Below, piece after piece: positions 45,118 to 55,815 of a stretch of DNA of 64,000 nt. The position numbers were made by a program, and so were the translations under genes. Source of the DNA: Beroe forskalii (lineage: Eukaryota > Ctenophora > Nuda > Beroida > Beroidae); NCBI GenBank assembly GCA_011033025.1, contig WFMF01000278.1, forward strand, positions 167,414-231,413, written 5' to 3'. Every line of letters begins with the position of its first letter. Positions within the stretch are counted from its first letter, which is position 1. The notes under the pieces were generated by a model. That model made no database searches. It was not told the DNA's origin and was given only the letters and a program-made list of their open reading frames with translations.

Positions 45118-46677
45118 ATGGAGATGCTGCATCTGTTGTTCCTGTTGCCCCTCGTCTGGGGCTCTCTTCGCCTGACTCAGCACAAAGTATCCTCTGAGAT
45201 CAAGTCAGAAATCCTCTCTGCTACGAGCCCCGCTAAAGCCTTCAACCTCTACCTTGCTGCATATGACGATGTTGAGGAGCCAAAACTACTGAAGGCTAGT
45301 CGGACAAACACGGCCAGGCGAAAACGTGTCTTTGTGAGGAACTTGAAGGCGATAAAACAGCACAACCGGGGAGAATCTGAGTACGAGATGGGAGTGAACT
45401 CGTTCACAATGATGGAGGAAGAGGAGAAACAACAGTTCGTGGGAGATACGGGGAATTTCACCAAGTTGCTGGGGGCAGCAGGAAATTGGGCTCAAGATGC
45501 GGTAGGAGCACCTCCTTCGCACAAGTCTTGGCGATCACTGGGTTACATAACTCCCGTCAAGAGGCAAACTGGATGTGGGAGTTGTTGGGCCTTTGCTGCT
45601 ACCGCCTCCCTCGAGTTTATCTACGCAAAAGCCACGGGCAGAGTCCGCCCGCTCTCGGAACAGCTTTATCTAGATTGCGCTCTCGAGCACATACCTGGAA
45701 GGGACGGATGCAAGGGGGGCTCAGCGAGTTACGTTTTCAATTGGGTCAAGAAGACGGGCTACGCCTGGGACGGGAACGCTGTGAAGTATCAAGCTGAAGA
45801 CAGGCTCTGCAAGTACACATCTCACGACAACATGTTCGAGGGGAAGGTAGGGATCAAGGAGATCAAGTACTCCTATGAGTCAAGACTGAGTGATATCGAG
45901 AACAGCATGGTAACAATCCTCCAAGATGGACCCATTTACAGTAGATTCCGAGTGGAGAGAGATTTCTATGGCTACAAGTCGGGGTATTACGATGGCTGCC
46001 ATACCAAGTATCGTGACAGTTATCACGCAGTTTCCACGGTGGGTTACACATCTGTCGCTTGGGAGATAAAGAACTCGTGGGGAGAGGACTGGGGGGACTC
46101 TGGCTACGTTTACTTTAAAAGGGGAAGGACTATCTGTGAGTTTGGAATAAGGAGTCAATGGGTGATAGGGAAAGATTTGGATGGTGTCGATACTGGGCGG
46201 TTTATTCCGGCATCCAGCGTCACCATGTCCTCCCAGTATCTCAACAGGTACGCCAGATACGCAGTTGATGGCAACCTCAAAACCGCCAGCCACACAAAGT
46301 GCTCTGGTCAGCGTCAGTCATTCAGTTACTACTTTGACGGATTTTACAAGATTGGCAAGGTGAAGATTATTAACGGAAAGTTCAATAACGACAGGATACG
46401 ACTGGATGGGGTTAAGATGTACGCCATGTATAGATGGCATAATTGGTATATACCGTGTACCGTTGACACGATACGAGTGCGGAGTGGCAGTTCTGTGGCC
46501 GATCAGACCTACTGGTTAGACTGCGGTGGACAAGAAGGAAATGGACTGATTTTTTGGCAGACAACTGAGAATTGCCTGGAGTTCACTGAGATAGAAGCTT
46601 ACGAGGCTTTAGCAGTAGATCCCTCAATGAATCCTCACACGTATTATTACATACCTTCACTTTGGTACAATGATTGA
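45118..46677 (+). CDS. Papain-family cathepsin fused to a discoidin-like domain
   Basis: 519 aa, single exon. Signal peptide about 1-19 (MEMLHLLFLLPLVWG). Prodomain about 38-110, of I29 type, with NLYLAAYDD...FVRNLKAIKQHN and YEMGVNSFTMM. The mature C1A protease begins about 130; catalytic residues are Q150 and C156 in KRQTGCGSCWAFA, H303 in YHAVSTVGY and N319 in EIKNSWGEDWG. All present, so activity is likely. After the protease's end near 350, an extra segment of about 150 residues (SSQYLNRYARYAVDGNLKTA, then CLEFTEIEAYE) has the F5/8-type or fucolectin-like jelly-roll pattern AVDGN-x-x-T...RLDGVKMY, suggesting glycan or matrix binding. Expected to be secreted or lysosomal. The fusion is unusual for cathepsins, and the lack of introns contrasts with neighbours, hinting at a retrocopy or transfer origin. 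Confidence 0.9.
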   Translation: MEMLHLLFLLPLVWGSLRLTQHKVSSEIKSEILSATSPAKAFNLYLAAYDDVEEPKLLKASRTNTARRKRVFVRNLKAIKQHNRGESEYEMGVNSFTMMEEEEKQQFVGDTGNFTKLLGAAGNWAQDAVGAPPSHKSWRSLGYITPVKRQTGCGSCWAFAATASLEFIYAKATGRVRPLSEQLYLDCALEHIPGRDGCKGGSASYVFNWVKKTGYAWDGNAVKYQAEDRLCKYTSHDNMFEGKVGIKEIKYSYESRLSDIENSMVTILQDGPIYSRFRVERDFYGYKSGYYDGCHTKYRDSYHAVSTVGYTSVAWEIKNSWGEDWGDSGYVYFKRGRTICEFGIRSQWVIGKDLDGVDTGRFIPASSVTMSSQYLNRYARYAVDGNLKTASHTKCSGQRQSFSYYFDGFYKIGKVKIINGKFNNDRIRLDGVKMYAMYRWHNWYIPCTVDTIRVRSGSSVADQTYWLDCGGQEGNGLIFWQTTENCLEFTEIEAYEALAVDPSMNPHTYYYIPSLWYND

Positions 46678-47638
46678 TTTTAAATAGTTTACTTAATACC
46701 AAGTTTATCTAATAGTAGTTATGGCTATCGACATTTCCTTTTATTGAATTTGCAATATTTTTATTTTCTAACTGACCCTGAGACCAAAATTTGATAGTAT
46801 ATATTTTAAGGCGTTAAAAGCCGGTTAAATAAGGACTGATAAGGTGCTGGGAAGGGGCGATTGAGCTAAAGAGAAAAGACACTGTGCTGCACGATCAAGC
46901 GCCAATTTCAATTGCGCGGAGGGAACTGAATTCTACATTAACCACATATAAACGTATAAACGCGCGTGATTATTCAAAAATGAAGCTTAATCACTCTGTG
47001 TGTCACATGGTGATAACGTATGAGACAGAGAATGGCTCATTTGGGTTCAAATTTGCAGAACTGGGCGGTAACCTGGTATTCACAGCTCAGGGCGTGTCAC
47101 GAGATGCACACCATTTCCCTGAACAACTTATTCCCAAAATCATGAACTGATTATAAACGAAAGGAATTCAGAGTTTCAATTCATTTTCTGTAAGATGCAG
47201 TTCATGCCGCGTGAGGCAGTACCTGTACAGAAATTGGTTGATCAGAAGCCAAATCCCTGTGGTATAGTATGTAGTCACGGGCATTGTCACGATTACAGAC
47301 GAATATCTCGCCATAGTGTTGCGTGAATAGTATTTTAATAAGATTAGTTTCGAAAATCACTCGTTTTTATCGGTTTTGCAACATGGCTTACCTATCTAAA
47401 TACGTCCTTGATAGCAGTTGAAGTATTTATATTTAACTGGTAGCTACCGCAAATAGCAGGTGAGCAGGGGGCTAGCGCAAGGGTGGTGTGTGGTGTTAAC
47501 GTCATTGAGTTGAAATGTGCCAAGATTTTGTATGTGGAATGTGCAGAAATCGTAATGAACGTTATTCGTCATGCTGAAATGACATTAACACCATTTCAGT
47601 CTTGGTTTCAACCTATCATCAAAAACTGTTCACCTCAG
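46678..47638. other. Interval between cathepsin and Tudor exons
   Basis: Contains the cathepsin 3' UTR. An open frame at 46884-47150 (88 codons, with TYETENGSFGFKFAELGGN) and one at 47483-47677 have no recognisable family. The second ends next to the Tudor acceptor and might hide an upstream exon in another frame. Left uncalled. Confidence 0.35.
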
Positions 47639-48750
47639 GAAATTGTACGATCTGAAGAGTGCACTGATCCCTGTTGAGAACATCAAGGAAGGTACCTCGT
47701 GCGCGGTCATGTTGGAAGGCCGAGGGTACAGAGGTACGGTAATCTGTCCAGGTACCCCTGACAACGAGGTACATCAAGTCAGACTGGTGGACTTCGGGAC
47801 CCCTCACACCTTCACAGAACTCTTCAACTTGAAGTAGGTGGCCGATTTAACTTGTTTCATTTGGCAGCTGTGCTTTCGAGTTCAATGCCCTCATGATCTT
47901 TTGGAAACAGCAATGCTATGTAAAAGAAGTGTTGAAATTTTGATGTAAAAAAACAATTTCAAACCTATATGATTTTATGAATATTTGCTGCCTTCTTGAA
48001 ATTTAGGGTTCCCTTAAGCCGCCCTATTTCAGCTCTTATTTCTACACTATGCCTGCCCTGGCTGTACAATGTTCCCTGGCTCACATTGCCAAAGTAAAAG
48101 GAGACCCGATTTGGCCTGAAGGTAAGTCAAGATATTCATTTGATTTTACCAGCTTTTTTAATTTATGCGTAGCATCGAATCAAAGTGTCAGAAAACACGA
48201 TGACCAATCACTGATTCACCCTGAATGCACTCTATATAAACCTCAATGTTCCGACCGTGCACTTGGGGTGTCTTCTGCCCCTAAATGCACCTTTAGAAAT
48301 GGGTGTTTCAAATGACATGTATAATGTATATCGACAGGAGCGTCTGTCTACCTGGAAGAATCGCTATCCGACTGTTTCGTCAAAGTCAGGGCCTTAGACA
48401 ACACTGTCACTCCCACTAAAGTGGAGCTATACACTGAACCAACTGAAAGTGAAAAGGTAAGATTCGTTGTGATCAGATGGTGCAATGATTTGCTTTGTCT
48501 AGAGTGCAATGTTCAATGATGAACATTTCTTGCAATCGATATCAAAAAAGGATGATTCCTACTGTGAATCAGTCATTCTTTGAAATCCTCACTACTTTGC
48601 ATTCGTTATTTTACCGAATCAGTGTACTATGATAATAAAGTTACATCGTGAGTAGGATTTATTCCAATAATTTTTCTCTGTTTACTACAGAATTCAAAGT
48701 ATGTGAACAGAGACCTGGTTTACGACGGATATGCATCCTGGACCGACTGA
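47639..48750 (+). CDS. Extended Tudor-domain protein, 3' exons
   Basis: Four exons in agreeing phase: 47639-47833, 48033-48121, 48338-48456 and 48691-48750 (stop), about 154 codons. Exon 1 encodes VENIKEGTSCAVMLEGRGYR then HQVRLVDFGTPHTF, the core Tudor barrel with its aromatic and (V/L)D-F/Y-G strand. Then SYFYTMPALAVQCSLAHIA, and ESLSDCFVKVRALD, and finally NSKYVNRDLVYDGYASW, matching the staphylococcal-nuclease-like half of extended Tudor domains (the LPxxAxxCxLAxI and xxLVxxGxAxW motifs). Such domains bind symmetric dimethyl-arginine on Piwi proteins in germline granules. The barrel carries Phe and Gly where some relatives have Tyr and Asn (VDFGT for I/VDYGN). No upstream exons or start were found, so the N-terminus is missing here. 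Confidence 0.75.
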
Positions 48751-48837
48751 TCTACTTCGCATGTCTACTTGAATCATATCTTCGTAAGATGTATTATTTC
48801 TTTTTCGTTGCCCCGGCATCAGGAATGAGAAACATTA

Positions 48838-48986
48838 CCCGTATGTGTGCACATGGATCGATCAAAAGATCACTCAACTTACAGTGCGCACTATGCTGTA
48901 ATTTAGTTTCCATTGAACTTTAGTTGAAATTTGTGCGATCTCTCAACAGATCTTTTGATCGACACATGAGAACACATATGGGTAAT
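48838..48986. mobile_element. Family B MITE
   Basis: CCGTATGTGTGCACATGGAT and ATCGACACATGAGAACACAT as ends, then ATCAAAAGATC / GATCTTTTGAT arms and a CTTACAGTGCGCAC core. It lies just after the Tudor stop codon. Confidence 0.7.
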
Positions 48987-49548
48987 AAAACTGTTCGCGA
49001 TCTTCCATTCCAGCATCATTGCCCCCTTTGACAATGCATTTTAATTTGCTGACTGTTGATATAATTTATTAATTTTCAATAAAAATTTCTGAGTTATGTA
49101 TCTACCCCCATTTTAGATGTTGCAGACCTTATGAGTTATTTAATATAGCTATTGAACTGTAATTTATATATCTCTAGAAGCATTGACACAGTAGTCAAGT
49201 GTTCTTCGTGGTAGGGGTTTTATCCAGCTAACAGGAGGGACAATGTAAGAAATCAAGACTTAACAATTTGGATAATAGAGATAATTAAGATTAAATCGAT
49301 TCCTGAGGTCTCGTGTTACGAGTAGAGGAAAGTTAGAAAACTTCAAAAGTTTCATTATAAAAGAAGTTCAAACAACAATAAAGAGAATTCAATCAATGTT
49401 TCGATGATAATTACACAACTCTTGAGATTTGCTATAAATAACTGGTAGTTGCTACTAAAAGCACTTAGAAAGTAATATTCTTCGATTCAAACCTGTTACT
49501 AAAGAAGATAAAAATGCTCCTGAGTCACTACTCGTAACTGTACGAGAT

Positions 49549-52500
49549 TTAGCCGTTTATTCGCTTTCGTTTTCTCTTCTGTTTCCGTTTTCGGTTTGTA
49601 TTTCGGAAGCTCCCATTCTTCTTAACTTTCTTCGTCTTCTTTGTTTTAGTAAATTTCGATTTCCCCGACTCATCGGCATCTTCCAAGTCCAACTGTACTA
49701 AAACCTCTTCTTTTTCTGGCGTTGTTTCCACCTCAACATTTTCGTAAGATTTGCAGGAATTGTTGAAGTTTAGGCTGTTTGTTTTGTGAAAAATGCCCAT
49801 GTGTTCAATAAGACAAGTTCTAGCCTGCAAGTGTCTTTCAAACATTTTTAATGCACTTGGAGGCCCTTCGTACATGGTCAATATGCCGAGGTGGTCACTG
49901 AAGATCGACCTCCCATCTGGATCGGGTATGTCTGAAAAATTCATATTATTGCAGGGATTTGTTGTAAACAACACATCACCCTGGCTTCAAGGATCTTACA
50001 ACAATAGCAATAAGCTTTCAAACTTACAATAAAAAGACTGGGGGGGGGTCGACCTATTTTTTGTTTTTTTTGTTTTTTTTGTTAAGGTAAATGTTGTTTT
50101 CTGAAAAAACAAAAACAAAAACAAAAACAAATAAAACAAAAACTACAATAAAACAAAAAATACAAAAACAAAAACATAAAAACCAAAAACATGAAAACCA
50201 AAAAATACAAAAATATGAAAGGGAATTTGGTTTGTGCCCATTTTGCTGCTGTGGTGTCGTCTTCAAAATCAAGTGAAACCACTCTAATAAAGTATTTTGC
50301 GATAGAACGCTATTTTCCCTACTCTGAACATCTGTAACTCAGAGAGTTTTCGCCAGATTGTGTTTTACTTCGATACACATTGCTTTTAGACCTAGAGATT
50401 TAGCAATAGAGGAGTTCTCAATTTAAGGCGACCGGTCGAAAATTTTTGTCGCAGGAGGCTTCTAAAAATGTAACAGCCAAATGCTTGAAATTACGTTTAA
50501 GACCGAAACTTTAGAATGTAGCCCTATTCGGTGATACAATGACGAAGTGATAATGGTTTCTCAATGCCTCAATAAATAGGAATAAGAAATCTACGATGAA
50601 ATTGTGAAGCACGTAAGTTCACGTGGATGTTTTCTAGAAATTAGGAGAATTTCAAGAAATTTATATTTGCATAGGTCATTCGACTTGATTACCTTGAAAC
50701 AAGTTCAGATGCGATAGAAACACGTAAACTTGATGTCAGTTTCTGTATTTCAGCCATTGAGTTCACGTCGATGAGTTGAAGGAATTGATAAGAAATACGT
50801 GTTCCGAGTTAGAATAAGGTTTGGTTATGTGGGCTCGAACTGACAAAATGAATGTGAAAATGGATTTTCCACACTCAATTCAGCAGAAGGTTACTACGCC
50901 AACCTTAATAACTTGATGTATCAATAGTATTATATTTACTCTTTTATTTGTTTTTTAATCTATTTTGTAATTTTTGTATTTTTGTATTTCATGTTTTTTG
51001 GGTTTTTTTTGTTTTTGTTTTTTTGTATTTTTTGTTTTTTTGTTTTTTATGTTTTTTTGTTTTTTTGTTTTTTATGTTTTGTATTTTTTGTATTTTTGTT
51101 TTTTTATTTTTTGTTTTTTTTGTTTTTTTGTTTTGTATTTTTTGTATTTTTTTTTTTTTTGTTTTTTTTTTTTGTTTTTTTGTTTTTTGTTAAGGTAAAT
51201 GTGATTTTTTGAAAAAAAAAAACAAAAAAAACAAAAAAATATGTCGGCCACCCCCCAAAGACTTATATCCAGCACATTCATACCCTGAGACAGTTAGGTC
51301 TCCTCTTTTGAGATCGGCTGTTGCCGCATTGAAACTCAAAATTTTGTATCACTGCTGCGGATCACAGCTACCCTTGTTTGGCAATGCACGGGCTAGTTAT
51401 CTAACTATTGATAAGCAACCTTTATTCAGGTTTCCGTATTGTAAAAACGCACTGCAGTGTTCTAACTGTTATAAGGTTTATGGTGTAAGGCTCCAAAAAT
51501 TGCCTGAGCAATAAACAGAATCTATAAGCTCATACTATCAGTTCGATGTTGAAACTTATCATGTAGGTGCTATTGCTTACCTTTCTCAATGAATCGTCTG
51601 TGGAGGAGGTTTCCGAAGTTCTGTACATCCTCGCCATTAATTTTTGGAGGAAACATTCCATACCATTCTTCTCTCAAGACGGGTAAGTATGATTCAGATT
51701 CAAGATAATGTAGATAGATTTGCTTTCTTGTTTTTGTAAAGAAATTAGCAGCATCAAGATAACTGTAAGTTTTATACCACTCAAAAAGGTCTTCATTGAA
51801 TGTACTACAATTTGGGGATGTTGTTTGAGAAATCTCAACTATGTCCTCTCTTTCTTTCTCGTATTCGGCATTCTCGTACCAAGCGGGGTATATCCGGTTT
51901 TCTTCATAATGCAGAAAGGAAATCATGTCCATCTTTAGTAACGAGAACATGAGCTCCAGCTTTTCGCATAGATTACAACTTTGTGAACTTGACATCAGAG
52001 ATTTAAAATACTCCTGGTAATATTGTAAAAACTCTGCCACCTTTCCATCAGCTCCGATCCAGGTGTCAACAAACAATTGCACCAGAGAAGTGAAATTCTT
52101 GCTTTTTAACGATAGCCGTTTCGAGGCAAAGAACATGAAACTTATATATTGACGTTTTTCATATTCTATGTCGCTCGAACGCCGTAGTTGTTCATCATCC
52201 ATGGATCTGGTGAATCGATATGTTAACATATGCTGCCGAATGAGTGTCATAGACAAACTTTCATCAACGAAAACGTTGGGAATCGAGTTACATTGCTCCT
52301 CTAGGTGCTGATCAAACTGGTAAAAAGAACTGCCAACAGATTCAATTGTTGTTCGAGTTTTCTGAGTATGATAAAACTCCCTACACGTTTTAAAGGGAAA
52401 GAAGTGACTTACAATCCACCATAACGCATGTTTGGTTCGAACTCGAGTGTACGGAATGCCAACGTAGGGCTTCAATTCCCACCAATGCATTGTTGTGGAA

Positions 52501-53789
52501 AAAACCTCAAATATATCATCCATACCTTCGATGTCTTTGATGAAAGGGTTATCCTTTCCCCAAAATTCAGTTCCTTCCCAGTCTTTCGTGCATGATTCCA
52601 GAACGGAACTTGGCAAACTGCTTCGTACCTTCTCGACTGCCTTTCCCAAGTTCAATGCCAAATATTGATACAAACATTCACAGTTCGAACATAGCTGTAT
52701 TTTCGTGTTCCGCGCGATGATATTTTGGAGTTGTCTACTTGTCAGTATTTCCAGGGGATTTGATGAACGCTTGAAATTCTTGAAATCATCTATCAGAGCA
52801 CGAGCATCATCTTGATTTTCTATCACAATTTCTATGAGTTCCGGTCTATATTTCACCATATCTTTTATGAAATTAAGTGCAAGGAGCAAAGGCATCTGGA
52901 AAAGCTCTATCACCGAAAGGGCATCCGGACACTCGGTGATTGGCACGAAGTGTAGGATGTTCGTTTTGAAAGCTTCGAGAGCCTGATAATCTGCTAGATC
53001 GGTATTACACACGTGATCAGCATGAGTATTAGACACAATGCTATAAGTGAGAAGCTCATTCCAATACGTTGAATTGTAACTCAAATCACCTAATTGTTCC
53101 ACATCTTTTAGAGGTTTCTTGGCTTCACGATCATTGTGATTAAATTGAAATGATTTCAAAAGGTAGGGATTCATCAATCGCTGAGTTTTTTTCAGGATTG
53201 AAACTGATTTAAGTTCCATCTGGGTTACGCTCATTCCTTCTGGGAATATCGAGGGAACATCAAAGATGAAACTATACTGTGAGATTAGATGGTAAGCTGC
53301 TTTCCATTTATTGTTTGGGTCACCAAAGTAACTTATCAATTTGGTGTTGTCTGCAAGGTATAGATCTATAGGATTTACCCAAGTGTCGCAACGTCCATTG
53401 TACCCTGAAAAGGAATCTCCGAAGTGCATTTTCAGGACATCAACTGTAAGGGAGAAGAATGTAGATAGAGATTGCAGCATCAGTGGTTCATCTACGCTTT
53501 GTATCCTGACAGACTCAACATACTCATCCAATGTTTCGTTCATGGAGAGTAAGGAATTCAAATGGGGCATCATGTTGTCAAAGTCATTTCCCATGATATG
53601 GACCATGAGGGTATCGATTATTGTCGTGTTCTCAAGTTTACCCCAACGAATCAAGCTGTTGTACGCAGCTACTGTTTTCACTTTCATGCGGTTGCTAATC
53701 GTTGGGTTCCCACCTTGACCACTGTTCTCTTGAGATGAACTACTTTTTGTTGCTATTAAATAGAAAGCAAAAAATGTAAAAAGCATCAT
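49549..53789 (-). CDS. Secreted protein of unknown family with a basic tail, two exons
   Basis: Exon 1 51581-53789 (ATG at 53789) ends GAGAAAG/GTAAGC; exon 2 49549-49931 follows TTTTTCAG. Phase 1 matches, giving 863 aa. The N-terminus MMLFTFFAFYLIATKSSSSQ is a signal peptide or anchor. The body has many scattered Cys, including CSNCECLY and CNLCEKLE pairs, aromatic-rich helices and no recognised domain. Exon 2 begins DIPDPDGRSIFSDHLGILTM, which faintly recalls the SDH motif of endonuclease/phosphatase-fold enzymes, but nothing upstream supports that fold. The C-terminus is KTKKTKKVKKNGS followed by RKRKQKRKRKR, a strongly basic tail that could bind acidic polymers or nucleic acid. The intron contains a whole family G element (50040-51256). 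I do not recognise the family. Confidence 0.75.
50040..51256. mobile_element. 1.2-kb terminal-inverted-repeat element (family G, copy 2)
   Basis: Reverse-complement relative of 36959-38297: the core here, including AATTTGGTTTGTGCCCATTT, matches the other copy's opposite strand along its whole length. Ends GGGGGGGGGTCGACCTATTT and ATATGTCGGCCACCCCCC. Flanked by AAAGACT at 50033-50039 and 51257-51263, a 7-bp target duplication. It lies inside an intron and leaves splice signals untouched. Confidence 0.88.
51264..51580. other. Rest of the intron right of the element
   Basis: No exon seen. The plus-strand open frame 51209-51514 spans the element boundary and is spurious. Confidence 0.5.
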
Positions 53790-55815
53790 CCGGGCAAAAA
53801 TTATAAGTCGGTCACTGTAACTAGTACAGAGAAAATGGATTGACTACCAAGGAACATCATCAGAACAAATTATCAAGTCACGTACTGAGTTCGACTTTGA
53901 TCATAGAGTTTTAAGAGATTCTGAGTTTTAATAGATTCCATTTGTATGCATTTACTGAAAACTCATTACAAGGAGTTATTGTCGTGCTCGTCGATGGGTA
54001 CAAAATTTCGTCTCATAGTTCAAATCTAACTATTAAAACGTGACCATGAACTTGTCACAAATCCGGTAGTTACCATGTTATTAACTTCATTTGAATTTTA
54101 AGTCACCCAAGCAAAGCATGTTAAAATTTAACATGACTGCACATTAAATGAAATATGAATAAAAACTTGAATTTATAAGACATATACCTATGTACGATAG
54201 TGCAGATTTTCAAAAATTTCTGGTAAAAGTCTTGCAGGGTTATATAGCTTTGTTATGTGTTTGATATAAAGTGAACCAATCCGATGGTTGTATGATTATC
54301 TGATATTGCCAAGGTCAAATGCAATTATGCAACCATCTGATGTTTCCATTTGGTATCGCACACTAAGGACATCACGTGATAGGTTTTCAGAAATCCGAGT
54401 AATCCGCCAATTTCTAATACGCCGAATATAATGGCGTGATATGTTCCCTGTTCCAGGTGTTTCATTTTTAATGAAGATGAATATTATTTTAATGTTTTAA
54501 TTTTTAAATAGTGAAAATGTTTCACTGGGGTTATTTATTGTATATTTATCTGTTTTTATGATAATATTTTGTTGCAACTTCGCTTCTCTCTTATTCCCAC
54601 AGGTGATGATACCATGATATGAAATGTCACAGACTTCCAAAGTGCAGTTGGAAGTTTAATAATTCTTCGCAGCGCTTTCATGTTGTTCTGCATCCCGAAA
54701 ATAATTTGTGATTGGAAGAATTCCGAATTTTCGCTTTCCCAAATTTGAACTTGCAAACCCATTCTTATTTCAGTTTATCTCATTTAATCGAAATAACCTC
54801 CCACAGGACTCAACCCCTCTGCGTCAGTTGGGACCAAGAAACCGAGTCGGGTCCGAGCATGAATTCTTCTCAACTTATAGCAAAGCAACCCCGGGCCCAC
54901 CGTCTTGGTGCTGCAAATGTCGGATTGCCTGATAAAACTTTAAAATCGTTTACCCAAGCAAGAAATGCATTTCGATAATAAGTATACTGATGCCTGATGT
55001 GTCACTAAATAAGAGATGACATGCAGCAGTACCATATTGGGCTATGATAAAACAATAAAGAAATAAAGGACGATCCAGCTTTCATATTAACATCTGGGGC
55101 ACCTTAGCTTAGATATCGTCACAATATTGCTGTTGCTTTCGTCCTTAGCGACATTCGCGTCGTTTTCCGAAGAAACGGCCTATTGCTTCTGAATTAGGTC
55201 TTTGTCAAAACACCGGTTGACTGCTATTCATGACACACCTTTTGACGCATCACTCCAGTGACACAACACCCCAATCACGCATCACTTGTATGATACATCA
55301 CTTCAACGAAGCATCACTCCAATAATGCAATGCCTATGATGACGTATCACTTTAATGACGAACCACTCCAATGACGAATCTCTTGTTTGACTCATCACTC
55401 CAATGGTGCAATACCCCAATGACGCATAACTTTAATTACTCAAATCTTGCATCACTCCATGACGCATCACTTTAATGACGCATCACCCAAATCTTGCATC
55501 ACACAATGACGCATTATTTGCGTGACGTAGAACGAACTAACCCTCCCCCTTCTCTTTCAACAAAGTGATCTGTGATTCAAAGTTTTGAAAGGCGCGACAT
55601 CACCCAGACATCCACAGTAGTAGACATTATAATGATCTCTATACATCAATACATATATTACCCCTGACACTTATATAGTAGGTTTATATAGTTTGTCTAT
55701 ATATCCACTATATAATAACACACTATCTCTATGATATCTCATACATTTAGTGTCTTTGTGTGCCCCCTCGTCCCCCTTCCTCCTTCTCAAGACGTAAAAC
55801 GCTGGCGGATGTGTA
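53790..55815. other. Divergent intergenic region
   Basis: Lies between the 5' ends of the minus-strand secreted-protein gene and the plus-strand FMN reductase-like gene, so it holds both promoters. 55235-55530 is a degenerate tandem array of about 16-bp units around GACGCATCACTCCAAT. At 54773-54970 an acceptor (TTCTTATTTCAG) precedes an open stretch, possibly an exon; no family resemblance. Confidence 0.45.

Noticed and set aside
49549..49931. Endonuclease/exonuclease/phosphatase-fold domain suggested by the SDHLGI motif
   Set aside because: The motif is short and no upstream catalytic motifs of that fold appear in the 736-codon exon.
54708..54978. Small gene or terminal exon after the TTCTTATTTCAG acceptor
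   Set aside because: Two frames are open for similar lengths, with no family resemblance and no partner exon.
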